A DNA stretch of 64,000 bases, taken from contig NZ_KB910944.1 in NCBI RefSeq assembly GCF_000383235.1, forward strand, positions 1 through 64,000, in the 5' to 3' direction. Source of the stretch: Bacillus sp. 123MFChir2. GTDB lineage: Bacteria > Bacillota > Bacilli > Bacillales > Bacillaceae_G. This document shows positions 42,515 through 50,575 of the stretch, in pieces. How positions within the stretch are numbered: the stretch's first letter is position 1; every line of letters starts with the position of its first letter. Position numbers and translations under genes: made by a program. The notes under the pieces are model-generated. The model worked only from the letters and a program-made list of their open reading frames with translations, was not told where the DNA came from and made no database searches.

Positions 42515-42572
42515 ATGACAAATAATAAACAAAGTGGGATAATATATATAACCTAGTACTAAGACTAATGTC
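42515..42572 (+). promoter_or_regulatory. fabZ promoter with FapR-like site
   Basis: ATGACA (42515-42520), 17 nt, GATAAT (42538-42543). Just downstream, CCTAGTACTAAGACTAAT (about 42553-42570) resembles the FapR operator (TTAGTA-N5-TACTAA) but with a shortened centre. FapR represses fatty-acid synthesis genes and would fit here; the match is imperfect. Confidence 0.45.
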
Positions 42573-42591
42573 TAAAAAGGAGCGAAATGTG

Positions 42592-43026
42592 ATGTTAAAC
42601 ATAGAGCAAATTAAAGAAATTATCCCGCATCGCTATCCATTTCTACTTGTTGACCAAGTTCTTGAAGTAGAAGAAGGAAAACGTGCGGTAGGGATTAAAA
42701 ACGTATCTGCAAATGAAGAATACTTTAACGGTCATTTCCCTGACTACGCAGTAATGCCTGGTGTGCTTATTGTAGAAGCATTAGCACAAGTCGGTGCAAT
42801 CGCTGTTTTAAAGAAAGAAGAAAACCGCGGCCGTCTTGCTTTCTTTGCTGGCATTGACAATTGTCGCTTTAAAAGACAAGTACGCCCAGGTGATCAGCTT
42901 CGCTTAGAAGTAGAAATGACACGTGTACGCGGTCCGATTGGCAAAGGAAAAGCAGTCGCAACTGTAAATGGTGAAATTGCATGTGAAGCGGAAATTACAT
43001 TTGCGCTTGGAGATAAGAAAGAGTAA
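42592..43026 (+). CDS. fabZ: 3-hydroxyacyl-ACP dehydratase FabZ
   Basis: A 144-residue hot-dog-fold dehydratase of type II fatty acid synthesis, removing water from beta-hydroxyacyl-ACP. The catalytic histidine is in [14 protein letters not shown]-like sequence context of [21 protein letters not shown], where His and the later Glu form the site. Length is normal. ATG 42592 is nine bases after AAGGAG; GTG 42589 is possible. It lies between the mbl block and the polysaccharide cluster and is monocistronic. Confidence 0.95.
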   Translation: MLNIEQIKEIIPHRYPFLLVDQVLEVEEGKRAVGIKNVSANEEYFNGHFPDYAVMPGVLIVEALAQVGAIAVLKKEENRGRLAFFAGIDNCRFKRQVRPGDQLRLEVEMTRVRGPIGKGKAVATVNGEIACEAEITFALGDKKE

Positions 43027-43052
43027 ACCGTCATGATGATGACGGTTTTTTT
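43025..43052 (+). terminator. Terminator after fabZ
   Basis: AACCGTCAT, loop GATG, ATGACGGTT, then a T-run. Confidence 0.92.
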
Positions 43053-43079
43053 ATTTATTTGTAACTACTCCGTTACTTT

Positions 43080-43260
43080 ATGAAAAAGGCAGAAAAGCAT
43101 TTTTTTCATGGGCGAGAGGGACTGGCGATGCATAGAGCGGTCAGGGCCTTTTCCGTCCACGTGCAAGGTTTGAAAACAAAAGTAGACAATCCGTACAGGT
43201 CCCTGCCGTGTTTGCATGACAGCAGTCTATATGCCGAAAAATGAATTTACAAGTAATAGA
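43080..43260 (+). repeat. Family B repeat before the polysaccharide cluster
   Basis: Contains GGGCGAGAGGGACTGGCGAT, CACGTGCAAGGTTTGAAAAC and GCATGACAGCAGTCTATATG; near-identical to the 14622 copy in its core and to the 32640 copy in its AGGCAGAAAAGCATTTTTTT edge (reverse complement). Confidence 0.75.
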
Positions 43261-43324
43261 GAGGCACATCTTCACTAGAATCATCCCCTTTTCTAAATCT
43301 CAAAAAGGTATAGGTAGTTACATT

Positions 43325-43378
43325 TATTCCAAATAGGTTTACAGCATTTGTATATTCCAAATTTACAGTATATGTAAA
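43325..43378 (+). promoter_or_regulatory. Two direct-repeat dyads upstream of the polysaccharide operon
   Basis: TATTCCAAAT occurs at 43325-43334 and 43353-43362 (28 bp apart). Each is followed by a dyad: TTTACA-GCATT-TGTATA (43338-43353) and TTTACA-GTATA-TGTAAA (43362-43378), the latter perfect. They lie about 90 bp before a TATAAT at 43464-43469. The duplication suggests a cooperative binding site for a dimeric regulator. Confidence 0.5.
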
Positions 43379-43553
43379 AAAACATTTTCAATATAAGTGA
43401 AATACTGTATGATTTTCTATGTGGTATTTTTTAGGGGGTTTTAATTTCTTGTATTAGAAAGCGTATAATCTCACGCCTTTTAAGAATCTAGCCTGTACTG
43501 CTGGCTAGTAGTCACTTATAAAGGTTTCACTTTATATAAGGAGGATGTCGTCT

Positions 43554-44231
43554 ATGTTTTTTCGTAAAAGTATGCAATCGAAGCGAAAACTCATTGCATA
43601 CGAAAAACCGCAATCGGTTCTTGCTGAACAATATCGTAATATTCGAACGAACATACAATTTGCTTCTGTTGATCAAAAGATTCGTTCTCTTGTCGTGACG
43701 TCGGCAAATCCAGGAGAAGGAAAAACAACGACGACTGCCAATCTTGCTGTTACCTTTGCGCAACAAGGAGAAAAAATCTTGCTTGTCGATGCGGACTTGC
43801 GAAAACCAGTTCTTCATCAGCTACTTCAAGTTGATACCGTTTGGGGATTAACGAATGTATTATCGAGGCAGCGGACACTGCAGGAATGCATTGTAAAAAC
43901 GGATGTAGAAAACGTACATCTGTTAGCATGTGGACCTATCCCGCCGAATCCAGCAGAATTACTAAGCTCAGAGATGATGGGGGAGTTATTGAAAGAAGCA
44001 GAGAAGCACTATGATCTCATTATTTTCGATACACCACCAGTTCTTGCTGTTACAGATGCTCAAGTTGTTGCAAATCAATGTCAAGGTACGATACTCGTAC
44101 TATACAGCGGAAAAACGGAAAAAGAGCAAGCACTAAAAGCGAAAAATGTATTACACAATACAAACACAACATTACTCGGTGTTGTGCTAAATGGGAAACC
44201 ACAGTCCGAACATACATATGGGTATTATTAA
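43554..44231 (+). CDS. CpsD/CapB-type tyrosine-protein kinase (first copy)
   Basis: A 225-residue BY-kinase catalytic subunit. Walker A SANPGEGKTTTTANLA (about residues 48-63), Walker A' LLVDADLRKP, Walker B DLIIFDTPP, and a tyrosine cluster at the very end (HTYGYY). It phosphorylates itself and envelope-polysaccharide enzymes when bound to a Wzz-like activator. ATG 43554 lies nine bases after AAGGAGG; ATG 43545 abuts that site. It has its own terminator, so it is transcribed apart from the Wzz gene. It is paralogous to the kinase at 45248 and may allow separate control. Confidence 0.9.
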   Translation: MFFRKSMQSKRKLIAYEKPQSVLAEQYRNIRTNIQFASVDQKIRSLVVTSANPGEGKTTTTANLAVTFAQQGEKILLVDADLRKPVLHQLLQVDTVWGLTNVLSRQRTLQECIVKTDVENVHLLACGPIPPNPAELLSSEMMGELLKEAEKHYDLIIFDTPPVLAVTDAQVVANQCQGTILVLYSGKTEKEQALKAKNVLHNTNTTLLGVVLNGKPQSEHTYGYY

Positions 44232-44242
44232 TTAAAAAAAAT

Positions 44243-44281
44243 AAAAAACCTAAGGGAAATTTGTTGACTCTTAGGTTTTTT
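44243..44281 (+). terminator. Terminator after the first kinase gene
   Basis: AAAAAACCTAAG and CTTAGGTTTTTT arms around a 15-nt loop. Confidence 0.9.
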
Positions 44282-44469
44282 ATATATATAAATGTTTTAG
44301 ATGTATAAAAATACACGATTATTGATTTGGTGTTTTTAGTAAATTAACGACAGGCTGTTGTCATATTTAGTTGTATTATGTAATATTAAATTAGGTTTTT
44401 TAAAAAAATGAATATAAGTACTATGAATAGCTAGTGAAATCAGGTTTTGTAAAAACCTTACATTTTTTA

Positions 44470-44478
44470 TGCTATACT
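44470..44478 (+). promoter_or_regulatory. Extended -10 promoter before the Wzz gene
   Basis: TGCTATACT, an extended -10 element 37 nt before the start codon. The -35 region is weak. Confidence 0.5.
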
Positions 44479-44514
44479 TTTTGTTATGTAAAATTATGAG
44501 AGCTGGGGGAGCTT

Positions 44515-45258
44515 ATGGAAGAAACGATTAGTTTAAAAGAGTTATTTCAAGTTTTACGAAAACGCTTCGCGATGATTCTTACGATTACATTTGGAGCAGC
44601 AATCATTAGTGCGATTGTGAGCTTTTTCTTTATGACACCAATCTATCAATCTTCAACGCAGATTCTTGTTAACCAAAAGAAGCAAGAAGGAGCAATGATT
44701 CAAGCTGGTGAAGTTCAGACAAACATTCAATTGACTAATACATATAAGGTCATTATTAAAAGTCCTGTTATTTTAGATCAAGTGAAGGAAAAGTTGGGTT
44801 TAAATATAACAACGCAAGAATTAAATAATAAGGTTGAAGTTGTGAATGAGAAAGATTCGCAAGTGGTAACGGTAAAGGCACAAGATAAAGATCCAAAAGT
44901 AGCCCGTGATATTGCCAACGCAACAGCAGAAATATTCAAGGTTGAAGTTGCCAAAATTATGAGTGTAGATAACGTAACTATTTTATCAAAAGCAGAGTTA
45001 GTAGAGCATCAAGCTCCAATTAAGCCGCAGCCAACGTTGAATATTATGCTGGCGCTTGTTGTAGGGTTAGTGTCATCTGTTGGATTAGCATTCTTACTAG
45101 AATATTTAGATAACACTGTAAAGAAAGAAGAAGATGTAGAAAAATTATTGGGATTACCAGTTCTCGGTATCGTTGCGCGTATGGATGAAGAAGAAGTAGG
45201 AAACAAATCACGTGCAGCGTCAGCGAAGAAAGTGAGGGGACAAACAATTGGTTCTTAA
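44515..45258 (+). CDS. Wzz/CapA-type polysaccharide co-polymerase, kinase activator
   Basis: A 247-residue membrane protein with two helices (about residues 18-40 and 175-197) and an extracellular Wzz domain between them. LKELFQVLRKRFAMILTITF starts it and the motif PIKPQPTLNIMLALVVGL precedes the second helix. Such proteins set chain length and activate the cytosolic BY-kinase. ATG 44515 follows GGGGGAG. It overlaps the next kinase gene by eleven bases, so this kinase is its natural partner. Confidence 0.9.
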   Translation: MEETISLKELFQVLRKRFAMILTITFGAAIISAIVSFFFMTPIYQSSTQILVNQKKQEGAMIQAGEVQTNIQLTNTYKVIIKSPVILDQVKEKLGLNITTQELNNKVEVVNEKDSQVVTVKAQDKDPKVARDIANATAEIFKVEVAKIMSVDNVTILSKAELVEHQAPIKPQPTLNIMLALVVGLVSSVGLAFLLEYLDNTVKKEEDVEKLLGLPVLGIVARMDEEEVGNKSRAASAKKVRGQTIGS

Positions 45259-45952
45259 AGGCTTATTTAAGAAAAAGAAAAATTATCGTCAACGCCGTCA
45301 ATTAATTGCATATGACCAGCCAAAATCACCAATTTCTGAGCAATATCGAAACATTCGTACAAATATTGAATTTGCCTCAGTAGATCGAAAAATTCATTCC
45401 TTAATGGTGACGTCTGCGAATCCAAGTGAAGGGAAAACGACGACAACATCAAATATTGCTGTTGTATTTGCCCAGCAAGGAAAGCGTGTCCTACTTGTCG
45501 ATGCAGACTTACGAAAACCAGCAACGCACCAAATGTTTCAAGTTGACAACATTTTTGGTTTAACAAATGTTTTAACAGCTGGTGAACGATTAGAAAGATG
45601 CATTCAAAAAACAGCAGTAGATAAATTAGATTTTCTTTCATCTGGTCCAATTCCGCCAAATCCTGCAGAATTGCTTGGATCAAAGGCGATGAAAGAACTG
45701 CTTAGTCAAACTTACAGCTTATATGATCTAGTAATCTTTGACTTGCCGCCAATCTTACCAGTAACGGATGCACAAATTATGGCAAGCCAATGTGATGCAT
45801 CTGTACTTGTTGTACGTAGTGAACAAACAGAAAAAGAAGCAGCAGTAAAGGCAAAAACATTATTAGAATCCGCAAAAGGTAAATTACTAGGTGTTGTTCT
45901 AAACGATCGTGAACGTGAACAGAGCCTATATTACTACTACGGTGCAAACTAA
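45248..45952 (+). CDS. CpsD/CapB-type tyrosine-protein kinase (second copy)
   Basis: A 234-residue BY-kinase closely related to the one at 43554. Walker A SANPSEGKTTTTSNIA, Walker A' LLVDADLRKP, Walker B DLVIFDLPP and a C-terminal tyrosine cluster (SLYYYY). The start is TTG 45248 after AGGGG, inside the end of the Wzz gene. A hairpin with GTGCGC/GCGCAC arms lies after its stop at about 45952-45983 without a clear T-run. Confidence 0.9.
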   Translation: MVLKGLFKKKKNYRQRRQLIAYDQPKSPISEQYRNIRTNIEFASVDRKIHSLMVTSANPSEGKTTTTSNIAVVFAQQGKRVLLVDADLRKPATHQMFQVDNIFGLTNVLTAGERLERCIQKTAVDKLDFLSSGPIPPNPAELLGSKAMKELLSQTYSLYDLVIFDLPPILPVTDAQIMASQCDASVLVVRSEQTEKEAAVKAKTLLESAKGKLLGVVLNDREREQSLYYYYGAN

Positions 45953-46017
45953 AGAGATGTGCGCATGGCGCACTTCTCTTTCATCTTGAAAATACATAAG
46001 AAAAGAGGGTGAGCACA

Positions 46018-46785
46018 ATGATTGATTTACATTGTCACATTTTGCCTAGTATCGATGACGGGGCCGGGACGTTAACGGATAGTCTCGCGATGGCACAAAA
46101 AGCAGCGGCAGAAGGTATTCACACAATCGTCGCAACTCCGCATCATCAAAACGGTAAATATATAAATGAGCGTGCAGAGATTCTTCATCAAGTAAAACAA
46201 TTAAATGAAGCGCTCCAAGAACATGATATTCCTCTAATTGTATTACCAGGTCAAGAAGTTCGTTTATACGGGGACTTATTAGCAGATTATGAAGCTGGTA
46301 AAATTCTCACATTAAATGAAACGAATAAATATATACTAATCGAATTTCCATCCAATCACGTACCGCGTTATGCTGAACAAATGTTATATGAATTACGAGT
46401 AAAGGGTATGATTCCTATTATTGTTCACCCTGAACGCAATGCCGAGTTAATCGAGCGGCCAGATAAGTTATATAACCTCGTAAATAAAGGTGCGTTAACA
46501 CAGGTAACAGCTGGGAGCTTACTTGGGAACTTCGGTAAGAAAATTAAAAAGTTCTCCATGCAGCTTGTTGAACATAACTTAACGCATATGATCGCGTCAG
46601 ACGCGCATAACACAACGACAAGAGCATTTCATTTACAAGCTGGTTATGACGTTATCGAAAATGAATTTAGCGCAAATACGCTCATGGAATTTAAGGAAAA
46701 TCCATATTTGTTGATAAGTGGTAAAACGGTCTATAAAGAGGATCCACAACAAATTCGCCGTAAAAAAATATTTGGTATTTTTTAA
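46018..46785 (+). CDS. CpsB/YwqE-type PHP-family tyrosine phosphatase
   Basis: A 255-residue metal-dependent phosphatase that reverses BY-kinase action. The PHP metal ligands are visible in MIDLHCHILPSIDDGA, VATPHHQNG, PIIVHPERN and IASDAHNT. Together with the two kinases and Wzz it forms the phosphorylation cycle that governs polymer export. ATG 46018 is nine bases after AGAGGG; GTG 46009 is a poorer choice. The gene ends just before the candidate EAR RNA. Confidence 0.92.
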   Translation: MIDLHCHILPSIDDGAGTLTDSLAMAQKAAAEGIHTIVATPHHQNGKYINERAEILHQVKQLNEALQEHDIPLIVLPGQEVRLYGDLLADYEAGKILTLNETNKYILIEFPSNHVPRYAEQMLYELRVKGMIPIIVHPERNAELIERPDKLYNLVNKGALTQVTAGSLLGNFGKKIKKFSMQLVEHNLTHMIASDAHNTTTRAFHLQAGYDVIENEFSANTLMEFKENPYLLISGKTVYKEDPQQIRRKKIFGIF

Positions 46786-46789
46786 GGTA

Positions 46790-46920
46790 AACAATGGTGA
46801 TGTCTCCTGACCGTTATCAACGGAGGCACTCGGTTGTGCTGTGGGTAGAAATTATATTTCAACCTACCTTAGACGCTTGTCGTCGGGAGCATGGCGTGAG
46901 GATGGGTTAGATGCCCAATA
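46790..46920 (+). ncRNA. Candidate EAR (eps-associated RNA) antiterminator
   Basis: A 130-nt G+C-rich, structured stretch inside a polysaccharide operon, with hairpins CCGTT-ATC-AACGG (about 46811-46823), GGTAG...CTACC (46843-46867) and GACG...CGTC (46872-46884). Immediately behind it is an intrinsic terminator (46929-46979), and then the operon continues with galU. EAR RNAs lie between early genes of Bacillales eps operons and make polymerase read through terminators. Identification rests on location, size, structure and the terminator, not on an alignment. Confidence 0.6.
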
Positions 46921-46928
46921 TAATTTAT

Positions 46929-46979
46929 AAAAACTCTAGCTATGGAGTTGTGTAGAAGGACACTGTAGCTAGGGTTTTT
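46929..46979 (+). terminator. Intrinsic terminator inside the polysaccharide operon
   Basis: AAAACTCTAGCTA pairs with TAGCTAGGGTTTT (one G-T pair) followed by a T-run. It separates the regulatory genes from the biosynthetic genes. Confidence 0.85.
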
Positions 46980-47051
46980 ATTATTTTAAAATCTCTATAA
47001 ATAGATATATATAATATAAAGAGTGGTAAAATGTAGTTAGGGGGATTTGTT

Positions 47052-47933
47052 ATGAAACAAGTAAGAAAAGCAATTATTCCAGCAGCTGGACTGGGAACAA
47101 GATTTTTACCAGCAACGAAGGCAATGCCAAAGGAAATGTTACCAATTGTAGACAAGCCGACAATTCAATACATCGTAGAAGAAGCAATTGAATCTGGCAT
47201 TGAAGACATCATTATCGTAACAGGAAAAGGAAAACGTGCAATTGAAGATCATTTTGATCACTCCTTTGAACTGGAAGAAAACTTATTATCAAAAGGTAAA
47301 TATGAAATATTAGAAAAAGTACAAGAGTCTTCGAAGATTAACATTCATTACATACGTCAAAAAGAACCAAAAGGGTTAGGGCACGCAGTATGGTGTGCGC
47401 GTAAATTTATCGGAAACGAACCATTTGCGGTATTACTTGGTGACGACATTGTACAAGCAGAAACACCGTGCTTACGTCAGTTAATAAATGAATGCGAAGT
47501 AACAAGCGCTTCTGTCATTGGCGTTCAAACAGTACCAGACAGCGAAACACACCGCTATGGCATTGTCGATCCAACTATGCAAAATGGCCGCCGTTACCAA
47601 GTGCGTAAATTTGTAGAAAAACCAGCACAAGGAACAGCGCCGTCCAACTTAGCAATTATGGGTCGTTACGTATTAACACCAGAAATCTTCATGTTCTTAG
47701 AAGATCAGCAAACAGGTGCAGGCGGAGAAATTCAATTAACGGATGCAATTGGGCGTTTAAATGAAATTCAAAGAGTGTTTGCTTATGACTTTGAAGGAAC
47801 ACGCTATGATGTTGGAGAGAAGTTTGGTTTTATTAAAACGACAATCGAAATGGCACTTCAGCATGATGAATTAAAAGACGAGTTGATGAAGTATATGAAT
47901 GAATTGGTACAGAAAGAGAATGTGCAATTATAA
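47052..47933 (+). CDS. galU: UTP-glucose-1-phosphate uridylyltransferase
   Basis: A 293-residue nucleotidyltransferase that makes UDP-glucose. The N-terminal signature [20 protein letters not shown] and the [12 protein letters not shown] region are clear, as are LLGDDIV and [23 protein letters not shown]-glucose feeds the UDP-glucose dehydrogenase at 61865 for uronic acid and may serve other polymers. ATG 47052 follows AGGGGG. It is the first gene after the terminator. Confidence 0.95.
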   Translation: MKQVRKAIIPAAGLGTRFLPATKAMPKEMLPIVDKPTIQYIVEEAIESGIEDIIIVTGKGKRAIEDHFDHSFELEENLLSKGKYEILEKVQESSKINIHYIRQKEPKGLGHAVWCARKFIGNEPFAVLLGDDIVQAETPCLRQLINECEVTSASVIGVQTVPDSETHRYGIVDPTMQNGRRYQVRKFVEKPAQGTAPSNLAIMGRYVLTPEIFMFLEDQQTGAGGEIQLTDAIGRLNEIQRVFAYDFEGTRYDVGEKFGFIKTTIEMALQHDELKDELMKYMNELVQKENVQL

Positions 47934-48067
47934 AAAGAAAGGTGTTTTATGTCGCTAGTAATATGTACATTGCATAGGGAAAATGAACAATCTAGCTGTC
48001 TATTTTTGAAATGAAAAGGAAGAGTTAGAACTTTCATTTAAACAACGTAAAGAAAGGAACATGTATA

Positions 48068-49876
48068 TTGAGTTATCCAAAACGGCTCTCATTGTTAGTT
48101 TTCTTAGATTCATTTATTGTTTTAACTGCCGTGTACTTAAGTTATTGGTTTATACATCCGAATGCATTAAGCGATATTCCTATTACAGTAATCATTAGCT
48201 CGATTACATTACTTTGTAGCCATCATATTTTTGCATCTATTTATAAGTTGTATAAAAAAGCTTGGGAGTATGCAAGTATTGGAGAGTTAAAGCAAATCTT
48301 TAAAGCAGTTACTTTTTCTATTCTAGTAACTGCAATTGTTCAACAAATTATAAACCACGATATTTATGTGCGTATTTTAGCAATTGCTTGGATGCTACAT
48401 CTATTGTTAATTGGTGGTTCACGCTTTGTTTGGCGTTTGTTCCGGGATACTTATATTACTCAAAATACAAATCAAACAAGAACACTTATTGTTGGTGCGG
48501 GTGCAGCAGGAACAATGGTTGTAAGGCAGTTGCACCAAAACAAAGAGGCTGATTTACATCCAGTTGCATTTGTGGATGATGATAAAAATAAACAGAGATT
48601 AGAAATTTATAATGTACCGGTGGTAGGTTCAACAAAGAATATTAAAGAGATAGTAGAACAATATAAAATTGAACAGATTATAATTGCTATTCCTTCTTTG
48701 AGCCGTAAACAGATCAATAAAATTTTTCAAGAGTGCGCAAAAACAAATGCAAAAACTCAAATTGTACCGATGCTCGAGAGTATTTTAGAAGGAAAAGTCT
48801 CTGTAAATGAATTTCGTGATGTACAAGTGGAGGATCTACTTGGCCGTGAGCCGGTTAAATTAGATGATGCTGGAATAGCAGAAACAATTACTGGCCGTAC
48901 AATTCTTGTAACGGGCGCAGGAGGATCTATTGGGTCTGAAATTTGCCGTCAAGTTATGAAGTATAGTCCTGAAAAGATTGTCTTACTTGGACATGGTGAG
49001 AATAGCATTTATGGTATTGAAATGGAATTAAGAGAGATTTACAAGAATCGAATTGAGATTGTAGCAGAAATTGCAGATGTTCAGGATAGAAATAAAATAT
49101 TTTCTATCATGGATAAGTATCGTCCGTATATTGTATATCATGCAGCTGCACATAAGCATGTGCCTTTAATGGAACACAATCCTGAAGAGGCCGTAAAAAA
49201 TAATATTTTTGGTACTAAAAATGTAGCAGAAGCAGCTGATACGTTTAAAGTAAATACATTTGTCATGATTTCTAGTGATAAAGCGGTAAATCCTCCGAAT
49301 GTCATGGGGGCAACAAAACGTTTTGCGGAAATGATTATACAGCACATGGCGGCAGTTAGTAGCACACGCTTTGTTGCCGTTAGGTTTGGGAATGTACTTG
49401 GGAGTAGAGGAAGTGTAATACCGTTATTTAAGAAACAAATTCAAAAAGGTGGACCTGTAACAGTGACCCATCCTGATATGACTCGTTATTTTATGACAAT
49501 ACCGGAAGCCTCAAGATTAGTTATTCAAGCCGGTACTTTAGCTAAAGGTGGAGAATTATTTGTGCTTGATATGGGAGAACCGGTAAAGATTGTTGATTTA
49601 GCGAAGAACCTTATTAACCTTTCGGGTTATTCTATTGAAGAAATTGGAATTGAGTTTACTGGTTTGAGACCGGGAGAAAAGATGTATGAAGAATTATTAA
49701 ATGAAGGTGAAGTTCATCCGGAGCAGATATTTCCTAAGATTCATGTAGGGAAAGCGGTTTTAATGGATAAGGATATTTTACAGCAATTTATGAATGATTT
49801 TGAACAGATGAGTAAAGAGAGTATAAGAGAGAGATTGCTGGCAATTGCTAATAATAAAGTTTTAATTAAAAACTAA
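48068..49876 (+). CDS. Membrane nucleotide-sugar dehydratase, CapD/PglF/EpsC type
   Basis: A 602-residue protein with four N-terminal helices (residues 1-125), a CoA-binding-like Rossmann domain (TLIVGAGAAGTMVVRQL near 142), and a C-terminal extended SDR domain with VTGAGGSIGSEICRQV near 282. The active site reads SSDKAVNPPNVMGATKR, with Met where classical SDRs have Tyr, as in PglF and CapD. It probably makes a UDP-4-keto-6-deoxy-HexNAc from UDP-GlcNAc at the membrane. TTG 48068 after AAAGGAA. Confidence 0.88.
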   Translation: MSYPKRLSLLVFLDSFIVLTAVYLSYWFIHPNALSDIPITVIISSITLLCSHHIFASIYKLYKKAWEYASIGELKQIFKAVTFSILVTAIVQQIINHDIYVRILAIAWMLHLLLIGGSRFVWRLFRDTYITQNTNQTRTLIVGAGAAGTMVVRQLHQNKEADLHPVAFVDDDKNKQRLEIYNVPVVGSTKNIKEIVEQYKIEQIIIAIPSLSRKQINKIFQECAKTNAKTQIVPMLESILEGKVSVNEFRDVQVEDLLGREPVKLDDAGIAETITGRTILVTGAGGSIGSEICRQVMKYSPEKIVLLGHGENSIYGIEMELREIYKNRIEIVAEIADVQDRNKIFSIMDKYRPYIVYHAAAHKHVPLMEHNPEEAVKNNIFGTKNVAEAADTFKVNTFVMISSDKAVNPPNVMGATKRFAEMIIQHMAAVSSTRFVAVRFGNVLGSRGSVIPLFKKQIQKGGPVTVTHPDMTRYFMTIPEASRLVIQAGTLAKGGELFVLDMGEPVKIVDLAKNLINLSGYSIEEIGIEFTGLRPGEKMYEELLNEGEVHPEQIFPKIHVGKAVLMDKDILQQFMNDFEQMSKESIRERLLAIANNKVLIKN

Positions 49877-49937
49877 TTAAGTGTTAAAAGTAACCTAAAA
49901 AACCTATGTTGGTAGAATTGGGGTGGTAATAAAAGTG

Positions 49938-50540
49938 ATGTATAAAATGTATGTGAAACAAGGAATAGATTTTATTTTATCAATAGTAGGATTAGTATTG
50001 TTATCGCCAGTATTTTTACTATTAATTTTATGTATAAAGCTTGATTCAAAAGGTCCTGTATTATTTAAACAACGCCGGATCGGCAAAGATAAACAGGAAT
50101 TTTACATTTTAAAATTTAGGACAATGAGAATCGATACACCAAAAGACATGCCTACGCACCTTTTGGAAAATCCAGAAGCCTATATTACAAAGGTCGGTAA
50201 GTTTTTGCGTAAGACAAGCTTAGATGAACTTCCGCAAATTATCAATATTATTAAAGGCGAAATGAGCATAATTGGTCCGAGGCCTGCACTTTGGAATCAA
50301 TATGATTTGATAGAAGAACGTGACAAATATGGTGCAAATGATGTTTCACCAGGTCTTACAGGGTGGGCACAAATCAATGGTCGAGATGAATTGCCAATTG
50401 ATATAAAAGCAGAACTTGATGGAGAATATGTTAAGAGAATGAGCTTTATTTTTGATGTTCAGGTGTTTTTTAAGACAATATTCAGTGTAGTTAGAAGTGA
50501 AGGGGTTAAAGAGGGGAAAAATCAAAAAAAAATCTCCTAA
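49938..50540 (+). CDS. Initiating sugar-phosphate transferase (PglC/WcaJ/EpsL type)
   Basis: A 201-residue monotopic phosphoglycosyl transferase that loads the first sugar phosphate onto undecaprenyl phosphate. One re-entrant N-terminal helix (DFILSIVGLVLLSPVFLLL) is followed by the catalytic KLDSKGPVLFKQRRIGKD, LKFRTMRIDTP, RKTSLDELPQIINIIKGEMS and IGPRPALW, then SPGLTGWAQINGRDEL. The start is ATG 49938 or GTG 49935, as the GTG at 49923 lies inside the ribosome site. It starts polymer assembly for the genes that follow. Confidence 0.93.
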   Translation: MYKMYVKQGIDFILSIVGLVLLSPVFLLLILCIKLDSKGPVLFKQRRIGKDKQEFYILKFRTMRIDTPKDMPTHLLENPEAYITKVGKFLRKTSLDELPQIINIIKGEMSIIGPRPALWNQYDLIEERDKYGANDVSPGLTGWAQINGRDELPIDIKAELDGEYVKRMSFIFDVQVFFKTIFSVVRSEGVKEGKNQKKIS

Positions 50541-50565
50541 TTTAGTGAGATTGAGAGTTTAGGAG
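50534..50565 (+). other. Hairpin masking the ribosome site of the WbuB-like gene
   Basis: CTCCTAA (50534-50540, containing the stop of the sugar transferase) pairs with TTAGGAG (50559-50565, the ribosome site of the next gene). Translation of the upstream gene would open it, giving coupled expression. Confidence 0.45.
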
Positions 50566-50575
50566 TAGAGTAATA

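Noticed and set aside
47949-48014. 21-codon frame with AAAGGTG before it, between galU and the membrane dehydratase gene
   Set aside because: Too short and without recognisable character; conservation would be needed to support it.
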